Shown: one piece after another, positions 25,029 through 32,981 of the stretch
How positions within the stretch are numbered: position 1 is the first letter of the stretch
How the letters are laid out: each line of letters starts with the position of its first letter
NCBI RefSeq assembly: GCF_003997935.1
Contig: NZ_RZQL01000044.1
Span: 1 to 33,316, forward strand
From: Mesorhizobium sp. M7A.F.Ca.US.006.01.1.1
GTDB taxonomy: Bacteria; Pseudomonadota; Alphaproteobacteria; Rhizobiales; Rhizobiaceae
Length of the DNA: 33,316 nt
Direction of reading: 5' to 3'
The notes under the pieces: model-generated
What the model was told of the DNA's origin: nothing
The model's database searches: none
What the model saw: the letters and a program-made list of their open reading frames with translations, nothing else
Made by a program: the position numbers and the translations under genes

Positions 25029-28000
25029 TCACACCACGAAGTCGCTTGAAATTGCTCCATCGCCAACGCCCGTCAGCGTGAACTCCGCCGGATTGTACGA
25101 AACGGCGGTATGGCCTTGGCCGTCATCGGCGAGCTTGAAGCCGTTTGCATCATAGGAGCCGACCAGATGCAGCGCGGTACCGTGGGTGCCGTCGGAAACG
25201 GTCAGCGTTCCGCCGCTGCCGTCCTGGTTTGCCTGATAGACGGCCGTCGTTCCCGCACCGAACAGGATGTCCTCTAGTTCCAGCCTGTCGTCATTGGTGA
25301 TGCCGCCGATCCGCCCGCTGAAGTCGAAGGAATCGTCGAGCTGCAGCGTGCCGGCGGCATCGTGCGCGAAGGTGACGTCCGTCGACGAAGCACCGCCGAA
25401 CTCGAGCTTCGACAGGTTGCCGATCGTGGCATCGCCGTCGCCGGTAACCTGGCCGTGGATGACGATGTCGCCGCCATTGGCCAACAGCATGCCGGAATTC
25501 GCCAGCCCGCCATTGATCGTCAGGCCACCTGAACCGGTCGCCTCCAATGTTCCGGAGTTGGTGACGACGCTGCCCCCTGTGTCGATGACGAGCGCATTCG
25601 CACCGGAAGCGATAATGGTGCCCTGGTTGTCGAGGCTCAGCATCCCGCCGCCCAGCTGGCCGGCGCCCGATATCGTGTTGTCGACATTGACCAGAGTGAC
25701 GTCCGGCCCCGTGCCGGAGATGACGTTGGCGGCGCTGTCGGACAGCAGGATCTGTCCGCCGCCCTGCAGCGTAACGCCATGCTGGATGACCTGTAGCAGC
25801 GTTTCACCGCCGGTCGAGTCCAGTGAGATGACGCCGCTATTGTTGATCGTGCCGCTCAGCGGCAGCAAGGCGCCGTCGCCGATCGTCATGGTGCCTGGAT
25901 TGTTGACCACCGGCGTCTGGTCGAAGACGAAATTGCCTGCCGTCAGCGCGCCCGAGTGCACGCCATCCAGCGTGATCGACTGCCCATCGCCGAGCGCAAT
26001 CACCGCGTTGCCGTGGGCATCGTCGGCGATATGCGTCTGCAGGTCGGCAAAGTCTGCCAATCCATTGTAGCCGATAAGGTCGATCTGATCGGCCGCCGCG
26101 TCGAAATTGTGCACGGTGTCGGCGCCGATCGGCTGCGAGAAGACGAAGAGGTCGTTGCCGCTGGAGCCGGTCAGCACGTCGTCGCCGGACCAGGCGAAGA
26201 TCGGCGAACCCGGAGCGTAGGCCTCGACATTGTCGGCGATCGACGCGCTGCCCGTCGTGCCGTCGGCATTGGTCCAGGTCAGTTGCACGTCGAGCACCGC
26301 GGCGCCGGTGAATTCGACCGGTGTGGTGACGGTCAGCCCGTGCAGGTCGTTGGTCTGTGTCGTCCAGCTTCCATCGGCGTTATGCGTCGCGCCGTCGATG
26401 GTCCAGCCCGAAGGTACGTCCTTCACCGTGACGGTGATGAGCGCACCTTCATGCGATGGATCGGTGAGAGCGAGATTGATGGGCTCGCCGGAGGTGCCGG
26501 CGGGCTTGAGGCTGTCTTGGCTGGCAGCAGTGCTCGGGTTGCCGGCCCCATCCTTGAAGGCTCCAGATGCAAAAGTCGCGGTATAGGTGGTGCCGTTGTT
26601 TGGCTTAGTCACCAGCAGGGTGAACGTATCGACGGTATTGCCGCTTCCGTCAGTTGTGGTGCCCCAGGTTCCCGAGTTTGGCACCAGGACAACCCCGTTT
26701 GTTAAGGTCAGTTTTGTGGAATCGAAGAACGTGTGGTTCATCCCCGTTTCGCTGAATCTGACGATAATCGTGCTTGGCGCGTTATTGTTTCCTTGAACGC
26801 CTGTGATCAGCGCAATGTTGGGCAGTGTGGTGTCGCCGCCGGTGTCGATCGCAACCGTATCGGAGCCGGCACTGCCGGTGTTGCCGGCGGCGTCGGTGTA
26901 GCTGCCAGCCGCCACCGATACTGAGCCAGTCGCGGAAACCCCGTCGGTCGCCGTGAAGGTGGCGTGGTAAGTGGTCGCGGTATCCTGCGTGAAGCCGGTG
27001 ATCGTGCCGTTCGTCGGCGTAATATCGCCTACCGTGAAGCTGGCGCCTGGCGCCTCGCTGAAGGTGAAGGTCACGTTCGAGCTTGGGGTCCCGTCGCTGA
27101 GCGAAGCCGCCACGACGTCGACCACGACGGTCGGGTTGAGCCTGTCGATCGCAACCGTATCGGAGCCGGCACTGCCGGTATTGCCGGCGGCGTCGGTGTA
27201 GCTGCCAGCCGCCACCGATACTGAGCCACTCGCGGAAACCCCGTCGGTCGCCGTGAAGGTGGCGTGGTAAGTGGTCGCGGTATCCTGCGTGAAGCCGGTG
27301 ATCGTGCCGTTCGTCGGCGTAATATCGGCTACCGCGAAGCTGGCGCCTGGCGTCTCGCTGAAGGTGAAGGTCACGTTCGAGCTTGGGGTCCCGTCGCTGA
27401 GCGAAGCCGCCACGACGTCGACCACGACGGTCGGGTTGAGCCTGTCGATGGTGACGGTGTCGGATCCGGCGCCGCCCAGGTTGAGGGACGCGTCGGTGTA
27501 GCTGCCCGCCGCCAGCGAAACCGTGCCGGTGCCGGTGAAGCCGTCTGTTGCCGTGACCGTCACGGTGTAATGGGTGGCATCGACCATGATCAGCGAGCCG
27601 GCATCGACCGTGAGGCCGGCCGACGCCACGACGTCGCCTACCGTGAAGCTGGCGCCTGGCGCCTCGGAGAACTCGAAGGTGACGAGCGAGCTGTTGTTGC
27701 CGTCGCTGAGCGCGCCGTCGACGATGTCGACGGTGACGGTCGGATTCTCGGTGTCGATGGTGACGGTGTCGGATCCGGCGCCGCCCAGGTTGAGGGACGC
27801 GTCGGTGTAGCTGCCCGCCGCCAGCGAAACCGTGCCGGTGCCGGTGAAGCCGTCTGTTGCCGTGACCGTCACGGTGTAATGGGTGGCATCGACCATGATC
27901 AGCGAGCCGGCATCGACCGTGAGGCCGGCCGACGCCACGACGTCGCCTACCGTGAAGCTGGCGCCTGGCGCCTCGGAGAACTCGAAGGTGACGAGCGAGC

Positions 28001-28895
28001 TGTTGTTGCCGTCGCTGAGCGCGCCGTCGACGATGTCGACGGTGACGGTCGGATTCTCGGTGTCGATGGTGACGGTGTCGGATCCGGCGCTACCGGTGTT
28101 GCCGGCCGTGTCGGTGAAACTGCCGGCCGTCACCGACACCGAGCCGGCGCCATCAAAACCGTCTGCTGCCGTGAACTTCGCCGTATAATGCGAAGCATCG
28201 ATCTTCACAAAATTAGACAGCGTTCCGTGGGTTGCCGTCACATCGTCTAAAGTGAATCCGGTCACCGGACCAGTGAATGTGAACGTCACGACAGAGTTGT
28301 TGTCGCTATCACTTAAGGCAGAATCGACAATATTGACGTATACAGGTACATGTCCGTTGATATCGAGAACATTAACCTGCTCGATCGCGGAAACCTTGAG
28401 GTTGATCGTGGTGAATGTGAATTCTGCCTGACCTGCTTGGCCGGTATTCGAGTTCGAGTTTGCGGCAATGAAGGCACGAAACTGAGCAATTTCAGCGTTA
28501 AACGCCGTCATGAATGACGCATTGGCTAGCTGATCATTGCTTAGGTAGATAGAGAGCGTATCGATCTCGGCAGTGCCTTTGGCAGCATTGCCGTTGCCGC
28601 CATCGTAGGTGTCGTAGCCGGAAAAGGCTGTTTGTTCGGCGGTTGTCCCTGTGCCGTAGACTTGGCCACCAATCTTGTACTGATTTTCCCACGCTCGATA
28701 GATAAGCGTGTCGGCTCCCGATCCGCCAAGGACCGTATCGAAACCGCTTCCTCCATCGAGCGTATCGGCGCCAGACCCACCATTAATGTAATCATTGCCG
28801 CCACCGGCGACGATGACGTCGGTCCCGCTCCCGCCGATAAGCTTGTCATCCCCATCAGTCACCACGCCGACGTAGCTGCTGCCACTCGCACCCAT
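25029..28895 (-). CDS. Large secreted RTX/Ig-like repeat protein, type I secretion substrate
   Basis: This 1288-residue acidic protein, in which I see no cysteine, has no N-terminal signal peptide. Residues about 14-66 hold calcium-binding RTX nonapeptides (GGSGTD, GGGND, GGSGAD). Residues about 170-683 hold five Ig-like repeats of about 100 residues. Residues about 684-890 hold two further beta-rich segments. A second RTX patch (SGDDVLTGSSGNDLFVF) lies near 900-935, followed by an Asn/Gly-rich beta-solenoid region (NSGTLEATGSG type) to about 1180. The C-terminus ends SSDFVV, matching the Asp-hydrophobic ending of serralysin-type type I secretion signals. The start has GGGAGG five bases upstream and lies two bases past the stop of a 46-aa ORF. 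It is probably a surface adhesin or matrix protein; no enzymatic domain was recognised. Confidence 0.9.
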   Translation of the reverse strand: MGASGSSYVGVVTDGDDKLIGGSGTDVIVAGGGNDYINGGSGADTLDGGSGFDTVLGGSGADTLIYRAWENQYKIGGQVYGTGTTAEQTAFSGYDTYDGGNGNAAKGTAEIDTLSIYLSNDQLANASFMTAFNAEIAQFRAFIAANSNSNTGQAGQAEFTFTTINLKVSAIEQVNVLDINGHVPVYVNIVDSALSDSDNNSVVTFTFTGPVTGFTLDDVTATHGTLSNFVKIDASHYTAKFTAADGFDGAGSVSVTAGSFTDTAGNTGSAGSDTVTIDTENPTVTVDIVDGALSDGNNSSLVTFEFSEAPGASFTVGDVVASAGLTVDAGSLIMVDATHYTVTVTATDGFTGTGTVSLAAGSYTDASLNLGGAGSDTVTIDTENPTVTVDIVDGALSDGNNSSLVTFEFSEAPGASFTVGDVVASAGLTVDAGSLIMVDATHYTVTVTATDGFTGTGTVSLAAGSYTDASLNLGGAGSDTVTIDRLNPTVVVDVVAASLSDGTPSSNVTFTFSETPGASFAVADITPTNGTITGFTQDTATTYHATFTATDGVSASGSVSVAAGSYTDAAGNTGSAGSDTVAIDRLNPTVVVDVVAASLSDGTPSSNVTFTFSEAPGASFTVGDITPTNGTITGFTQDTATTYHATFTATDGVSATGSVSVAAGSYTDAAGNTGSAGSDTVAIDTGGDTTLPNIALITGVQGNNNAPSTIIVRFSETGMNHTFFDSTKLTLTNGVVLVPNSGTWGTTTDGSGNTVDTFTLLVTKPNNGTTYTATFASGAFKDGAGNPSTAASQDSLKPAGTSGEPINLALTDPSHEGALITVTVKDVPSGWTIDGATHNADGSWTTQTNDLHGLTVTTPVEFTGAAVLDVQLTWTNADGTTGSASIADNVEAYAPGSPIFAWSGDDVLTGSSGNDLFVFSQPIGADTVHNFDAAADQIDLIGYNGLADFADLQTHIADDAHGNAVIALGDGQSITLDGVHSGALTAGNFVFDQTPVVNNPGTMTIGDGALLPLSGTINNSGVISLDSTGGETLLQVIQHGVTLQGGGQILLSDSAANVISGTGPDVTLVNVDNTISGAGQLGGGMLSLDNQGTIIASGANALVIDTGGSVVTNSGTLEATGSGGLTINGGLANSGMLLANGGDIVIHGQVTGDGDATIGNLSKLEFGGASSTDVTFAHDAAGTLQLDDSFDFSGRIGGITNDDRLELEDILFGAGTTAVYQANQDGSGGTLTVSDGTHGTALHLVGSYDANGFKLADDGQGHTAVSYNPAEFTLTGVGDGAISSDFVV
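26845..27444 (-). repeat. Tandem pair of 300-bp repeats within the RTX protein gene
   Basis: Units 26845-27144 and 27145-27444 match at all but five positions by eye (near 26880, 26929, 27028, 27035 and 27053 in the first unit). Each encodes a 100-residue Ig-like unit (fourth and fifth repeats). Protein differences are Ala/Thr, Thr/Ala and Gly/Ala changes in the SFxVxDITPTNG and SAxGSVSV stretches. Confidence 0.92.
27451..28068 (-). repeat. Tandem pair of identical 309-bp repeats within the RTX protein gene
   Basis: Units 27451-27759 and 27760-28068 appear identical base for base; the identity also extends a few bases beyond the ends. Each encodes a 103-residue Ig-like unit (second and third repeats). 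Such identity indicates a very recent duplication or ongoing gene conversion. Confidence 0.93.
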
Positions 28896-28896
28896 A

Positions 28897-29037
28897 CTAA
28901 CCTCCCAAGATCATGGATTGAGACGCGGAAGCGATGACGACGGTGTCCTTGATGCAATTGAAAAGGTCATCCTTCGCCTGCGGCGTGTTGGAGAAAGACG
29001 TCGTGGTGCCGCCGGCACCGGTGACCTGAGTAGCCAT
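28897..29037 (-). CDS. 46-aa leader ORF upstream of the RTX gene, possible remnant of the adhesin N-terminus
   Basis: The ORF encodes 46 residues starting MATQVTGAGGTTTSFSNTPQ and ending QSMILGG. It has a G-rich ribosome site (AAGGGGGGTTG) and stops one base before the RTX start codon, so translation could be coupled. The NTPQAKDD stretch resembles the opening of rhizobial VCBS/cadherin-like adhesins, where ILDVMANDLGG would follow (from memory). Here the chain ends ILGG then TAG, as if a deletion had removed the rest. The RTX frame itself is closed by TGA at 28913-28911, so a simple extension is impossible. A real small protein is an alternative. Confidence 0.55.
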   Translation of the reverse strand: MATQVTGAGGTTTSFSNTPQAKDDLFNCIKDTVVIASASQSMILGG

Positions 29038-29348
29038 TTTCAACCCCCCTTTTAAGAACAGACGCCTCATCTGTTTTATCGGCAGTACTGAACGACCGGC
29101 TGCTTCCAGCCGAGGAAAAATCTCGCGAATCCGGGCAGGCATGAATTTTCGCCTCATCCAGGCACACCGCCGCGCTTGGAACAGCCGCCTCAAGCTGGCC
29201 ATTCACGGACGGATATTGACCCGATGCTGCTGGACGCGACGACTGGTCGTCGCGCTACCTTTCCTACCCCAAATTACATCGTCAAACCCGTGGTTATTGA
29301 CCACGAACTTTAGATGGCTCTTATATTAGGAGATTATTAACTCTTATA
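29038..29348 (-). promoter_or_regulatory. Upstream region of the secretion cassette with a dyad and a direct repeat
   Basis: No gene is seen. The distal end (about 29270-29350) is AT-rich. It holds a perfect dyad CGTGGT-N5-ACCACG (29289-29305) and an 8-base direct repeat CTCTTATA at 29318 and 29341 (period 23). On the minus strand the repeat reads TATAAGAG and could include a -10-like element. A regulated promoter for the cassette is likely, but exact boxes are uncertain. Confidence 0.45.
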
Positions 29349-29748
29349 GAGAGGAAGCGTCAACGCCCAACTTGGCCGAACAGTTAATAGCCGAACATAA
29401 GGGGAGCCACAGTCACTAGAATCGAGTTGTGAGATCGAACAGGCGCACGCCCGATATGAGCCAGGCGGCAGAACGTGCGGCTCAGCCTGACCAGAGCCCG
29501 CCAGCGCACCACCATACCAACACCGCACCTTAATCGCTGAGTACTTTCGTGCAGCACGCCAACCCGACAGCAGGCCAGTCCGCTTGAACGGTCGGGGATT
29601 CAACTGAGTCACTTCACGCGCCGGACAGCCGGGAAGCTTCATGCCCTTGCTCACGGAGATCTTGAAGCCGGGCAACTCGAACATCTGTCCCACACGTCCG
29701 TAGCACTTCGTGAAACCTCGTCGTTCGGTACGTGCGACCACACCACGT
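29349..29748. other. 400-bp stretch without a recognised gene
   Basis: A minus-strand frame stays open through this stretch (29337-29984) but overlaps the stress gene on the same strand, and its product matches no family I know. A 6-bp inverted repeat TGAGCC/GGCTCA lies near 29460-29490. It may be decayed mobile-element DNA; nothing firm can be said. Confidence 0.35.
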
Positions 29749-30351
29749 TCAAGGGCGATTGATCGCCCGAGCACTGTCGCGATCGATCTCGTCAGGGATA
29801 TATTCGCCGGCATTGGCATCGAAGCCGGTCCAGCCGTCAGCCTCGTAGGCCCTGCGGCGTTCGGCAAGGTCGACCGATCTGGATTGCCCCAGAATTTCCT
29901 CGGCGTTTGCAATGAGTTCATCGTCCACCTTGGCCGTGACCAACGTGCCGCCGCGGCGTACGCCCTCCGCATACACGTGCGCATCGTTCTCGGGCACGCC
30001 GGACTCCGTCAGACCGCCGACGATGCCTCCGACCGCACCGCCGGCCAACGCCCCGGCAACAACACCGGTCGCGGTGGCGGCGAGCCACCCCGCCGCGACC
30101 ACAGGTCCGATGCCCGGGATGGCCATGACCCCCAGCCCTGTCAGCAATCCGCCGGCACCGCCGATCACGGCTCCAATCCCCGCGCCAGCCCCAGCATCCT
30201 CGGCAGCCTCCGAACGGTCGGCATCGTACCAGTCGTCCGAATTATTGGCGACGATGCTGATGTTCGCATGCGGGACGCCCGTGGCTTCCAGTTCGCGGAC
30301 CGCGTCGGCCGCGTCGTCATAGCTGTCGAACAATCCAGTTACCGTTTTCAT
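29749..30351 (-). CDS. General stress protein (YflT/Gsp17M-like N-terminus with glycine-zipper membrane region)
   Basis: This 200-residue protein opens with MKTVTGLFDSYDDAADAVRELEATGV, a YflT/general-stress-protein-17M-like fold. A Gly/Ala-rich hydrophobic centre follows (about residues 53-115, GAGIGAVIGGAGGLLTGLGV and GGAVGGIVGGLTESGV) that looks like glycine-zipper membrane segments. The acidic C-terminus contains RRRAYEADGWTGFDANA, common in rhizobial homologues. The ribosome site is AGGAGA. It follows the DUF4142 gene by 21 bases, probably as one stress-related operon. Molecular function is unknown for the family. Confidence 0.85.
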   Translation of the reverse strand: MKTVTGLFDSYDDAADAVRELEATGVPHANISIVANNSDDWYDADRSEAAEDAGAGAGIGAVIGGAGGLLTGLGVMAIPGIGPVVAAGWLAATATGVVAGALAGGAVGGIVGGLTESGVPENDAHVYAEGVRRGGTLVTAKVDDELIANAEEILGQSRSVDLAERRRAYEADGWTGFDANAGEYIPDEIDRDSARAINRP

Positions 30352-30372
30352 CTGATTTCTCCTGATCCGTGC

Positions 30373-31116
30373 TCACTTGCTGGCGGCAACGATGTTGCCC
30401 TGATAGTCCAGGCCGACGGCGAGGCTCTCGCCTGCCTTGGTTGCATGGCCCCGCCAGATGCCCTGGTCGTCCTTGGTAAGCTTCGACACGTTGGTATAGC
30501 CCGCACCCTCGATGCGGCTCTTGGCCTGGGCTTCGGTGAAGCTGTTTGCGCCAGGGACGAGAGCGGCGGCATTGGGGGTATTGTCGGTCTTCACCGCCGG
30601 TGTTGTCGCTCCCGTGATGGCGTCCTGCCCGGCTGCGATCTTTTCGATCATCCGCTGGTGCGTCTTCAGCGTATCGACCGTTTGCTGGGCGAATGTCTTG
30701 AGCGCCGCGTTGTCACCGCCGCTGGCATAGGTTTCAAACAGCTTGACGGCGTCGGCGTGCGCCTTGCGCTGCATGTCGACATAGGCTGGATCGATCGGCG
30801 CCTGCGCATTCTTGAGCTTGTCGAGATCGCCCTGGTGCTGGGCGTCAAGCGTCGACGGCACTTTCAATTTTTGTTCGCCGGCCACTGTTGCCAGCTTGGC
30901 ATTAGCCGCGCCGTGATCGCGGATCATCATCTGGGCGAAGTCCTTGATGCTCTGGTCCTGAACCTTGCCCAAGGCAATCTGGCTCGAGTCGACTTCGAAC
31001 TTGCCGCCGATGGCAGCCTTGTCGACGAAGTCCTGGGCGCCGTCGGCAGCAAAAGCAGGCACGGCGAGAAGAATGGAAGCAGCGGCGAGCAATGCGAAAA
31101 GGTGTCGTGTTTTCAT
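30373..31116 (-). CDS. Periplasmic DUF4142 protein with C-terminal PepSY-like domain
   Basis: This 247-residue exported protein has a signal peptide with probable cleavage after VPAFA. Residues about 25-165 form the helical DUF4142 domain (QDFVDKAAIGGKFEVDSSQIAL, IKDFAQMMIRDHGAANAKL, LKTFAQQTVDTLKTHQRMIEKI), a ferritin-like bundle of unknown function. Residues about 190-247 (SFTEAQAKSRIEGAGYTNV, GIWRGHATKAG, YQGNIVAAS) look like a PepSY-type unit. The His and Asp in MMIRDHG are conserved in the family. It is transcribed divergently from the GNAT gene and is first in the pair with the stress protein. Confidence 0.87.
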   Translation of the reverse strand: MKTRHLFALLAAASILLAVPAFAADGAQDFVDKAAIGGKFEVDSSQIALGKVQDQSIKDFAQMMIRDHGAANAKLATVAGEQKLKVPSTLDAQHQGDLDKLKNAQAPIDPAYVDMQRKAHADAVKLFETYASGGDNAALKTFAQQTVDTLKTHQRMIEKIAAGQDAITGATTPAVKTDNTPNAAALVPGANSFTEAQAKSRIEGAGYTNVSKLTKDDQGIWRGHATKAGESLAVGLDYQGNIVAASK

Positions 31117-31366
31117 CGGCTTTGTCCTTGCCTGGGATGCGCCCTAACAAGCCAAGATGCGCTTTGTTCCGATACCCAGACGACATGCCTGCAGGCCCGG
31201 CAGCACCACGATCCGTGCATGATGCTGCCGGATTATCCCGCGCGAGACCTGCCCCATCGACGTAAAATGTGGAGAAGTGACAGGCGACAGGAACGCCGGA
31301 ACCATGAACCAGCGCCTTTGTTGGTTAATCTCGTGTCCTTGTCCTACCCACCCAGGAGTGGAACTC

Positions 31367-31798
31367 ATGTCATCCCGAGCCGAGGGATTTACAATCGCTC
31401 TGTCCCACAGTGGAGATGCCAGAGCGCGGGCCGCCACAGCGCTCTATCAATACAACATCGCACACACCGGGATCGACGACCGAGCTGTTATCGGAGCGGA
31501 GCTTTGCGACCAGTCAGGAAAGATCCGGGGCGGGCTTTGGGGCAGAACCGAACTCGGGCTCCTGTTTCTCGACATGTTTTTCCTGCCTGAGCCATTGCGC
31601 GGCCGATCCTTTGGCTCACAGCTTCTCAGGGCAATTGAGGAAGAAGCCATCAGGCGCGGCTGCAAGAAGGCCGTCGTGGAGACGAGTAGTTTCCAGGCAC
31701 CGCTATTCTACATGCGCCATGGCTTCGAGGAATTTGGCAAAGTCGAATTCGGGATCCCTGGACATGCCCGCATCTTCTTTCGCAAGGACCTGCTGTAA
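31367..31798 (+). CDS. GNAT family N-acetyltransferase
   Basis: This is a 143-residue acetyltransferase. Motif A, the acetyl-CoA pyrophosphate loop, is in FFLPEPLRGRSFGSQLLRAI. The following helix (EEEAIRRGCKKAVVET) and FYMRHGFEEFG near the end are typical GNAT features. The start at 31367 has AGGAG upstream; a longer open frame upstream (from 31277) lacks conserved features. The substrate is unknown. It is the first gene of a short + strand group, with a 250-base divergent gap from the DUF4142 gene. Confidence 0.87.
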   Translation: MSSRAEGFTIALSHSGDARARAATALYQYNIAHTGIDDRAVIGAELCDQSGKIRGGLWGRTELGLLFLDMFFLPEPLRGRSFGSQLLRAIEEEAIRRGCKKAVVETSSFQAPLFYMRHGFEEFGKVEFGIPGHARIFFRKDLL

Positions 31799-31926
31799 GT
31801 CTTGGGACAGGGCGCGAACGGATGGCCATCGGCTTGTTTCAAACGCCAGGTGCTGTGGAACAAATCGACGATTGCGGAGTTAAAGCGCGTCGCGACGCGC
31901 AGTCTTGCAGCGATGTGTCGAATAGA

Positions 31927-32184
31927 ATGCATCCCCTGGAGAGGCATGTGCGTACTGGGCATTTCAGAAAGCCGATTGTCATTCAACCTGGCCGGATAGA
32001 CCGCGACAGGGTTGTGGTTTCGGTGTCGGACGCAGCCGAAGTGCTGCTGCGGGACTGGCCAAAGCCGACATCCGAGAGGCGTCTTGCCGCGATCAGAGCG
32101 TGCCTTGCCGTCATGCGAGGCGAAAAGCCTACAAGGACCGCACGACAGGCGTTCATCGTTGCGGCCAAGGACGCCTTCTGCTGA
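31927..32184 (+). CDS. DUF982 domain protein
   Basis: This small protein has about 85 residues from the chosen ATG. The core LLRDWPKPTSERRLAAIRACLAVMRG followed by ARQAFIVAAKDA matches the DUF982 family, which is almost confined to rhizobia and relatives and has no known function. The section RKPIVIQPG fits the usual N-terminal strand. An upstream in-frame ATG at 31822 would add 35 unremarkable residues. No clear ribosome site was seen for either, so the start is uncertain. Confidence 0.7.
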   Translation: MHPLERHVRTGHFRKPIVIQPGRIDRDRVVVSVSDAAEVLLRDWPKPTSERRLAAIRACLAVMRGEKPTRTARQAFIVAAKDAFC

Positions 32185-32288
32185 GCGAGCAAGTCTGACC
32201 CTGGTGGGTAGCCTCGGTGCACGCAAGCTTGGTTCTGCCGGCGCCTACAAGTGCGACTCTGCCGAGTTTGGTTCGAAAGGGAGAAATC

Positions 32289-32615
32289 ATGATCAAGGTT
32301 TCAAGTCCCACGCCTGCCGCAGCCAGAAGCGAAGTTCAGGCAGGAGCAACGCAGGACAAAACGCCAGGGTTCGATCCCGCCATTGCCCCGCTCGAGACAG
32401 ACGCAGAGGCCGCGGACACAGAAAATCCGGTCGATGGGACAAGTCCGCCGCGGACTCGCCCAAAATTCGAAAACGATTCCAGCTTTGCCGATGCCATGCG
32501 CCCGGTCGAAGGCGAGCCGGAGCTGCGGCCTGGCGGCAACTGGCCGGTGTTGGTGATTGCAGCTGTCGTTTTGGTAGCAGCCGTAATCTTCCTGACGGCG
32601 AGCATGCTGCGCTGA
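32289..32615 (+). CDS. Small hypothetical protein with a C-terminal membrane segment
   Basis: This 108-residue protein has a polar, disordered-looking N-terminal part rich in Ala, Pro, Asp and Glu, and one membrane helix at residues about 84-105 (WPVLVIAAVVLVAAVIFLTA), ending in SMLR. The ATG at 32289 is supported by AAAGGGAG upstream. I do not recognise the family. It would be a tail-anchored inner-membrane protein with its bulk in the cytosol. Confidence 0.7.
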   Translation: MIKVSSPTPAAARSEVQAGATQDKTPGFDPAIAPLETDAEAADTENPVDGTSPPRTRPKFENDSSFADAMRPVEGEPELRPGGNWPVLVIAAVVLVAAVIFLTASMLR

Positions 32616-32645
32616 GAACGATACCGACGATGCAGCACCCACGAC

Positions 32646-32981
32646 CTATTCCTGGAGGTCTGGCTCGCCCTTCATGCCCGAGAGTTCAGTCATTGGGCAC
32701 AGCAGCCGCGGTCGCGCGGGATCGGAGATGTCGAGCTTGTCCCAGGGGATGCGGTATAGACCGTCGCGGCGGCGCAATCGGAAAAGATCCAGCACCGCCA
32801 CGCCTATGGCCGAGGCCGAAAGACGCTCGAAAGCGGCGTAGACCCCGACATGAAATTCGGTGACGACGAAATCGTCACCGTCCCGTTTGGCGTGGATCTC
32901 CTCGATATAACCGACATTCTTACCGCGCTGCGAGAGTACGCGTCGCCCTGCCAGATGCTCGAGGTTGACCGTGGTCATCAT
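32646..32981 (-). CDS. PRC-barrel-like small protein
   Basis: This protein of about 111 residues has NLEHLAGRRVLSQRGKNVGYIEEI followed by a GDDFVVTEFHVG strand, similar to PRC-barrel domains, and ends with RIPWDKLDISDPARPRL. The start overlaps the upstream gene stop as TGATG, with GGGAG upstream; the next codon is also ATG. It pairs with the partial PRC-like gene upstream. Function is unknown. Confidence 0.7.
   Translation of the reverse strand: MMTTVNLEHLAGRRVLSQRGKNVGYIEEIHAKRDGDDFVVTEFHVGVYAAFERLSASAIGVAVLDLFRLRRRDGLYRIPWDKLDISDPARPRLLCPMTELSGMKGEPDLQE

Noticed and set aside
26845..28068. Regularly spaced repeats resembling an array
   Set aside because: Units are about 300 bp, contiguous without spacers, and encode Ig-like domains in frame, so this is not a CRISPR array.
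27264..28250. Long plus-strand open frame opposite the repeat region
   Set aside because: It is the mirror of the repetitive RTX gene; its periodic Asp/Gly/Arg product is an artefact of antisense reading of repeats.
29337..29984. A 215-codon minus-strand open frame
   Set aside because: It overlaps the end of the well-supported stress gene on the same strand in another frame, has no recognised family and low-complexity start.
32012..32863. 283-codon plus-strand open frame spanning the DUF982 to PRC region
   Set aside because: It runs through two better-supported genes in another frame and across a convergent gene; Arg/Ser-rich product without a domain.
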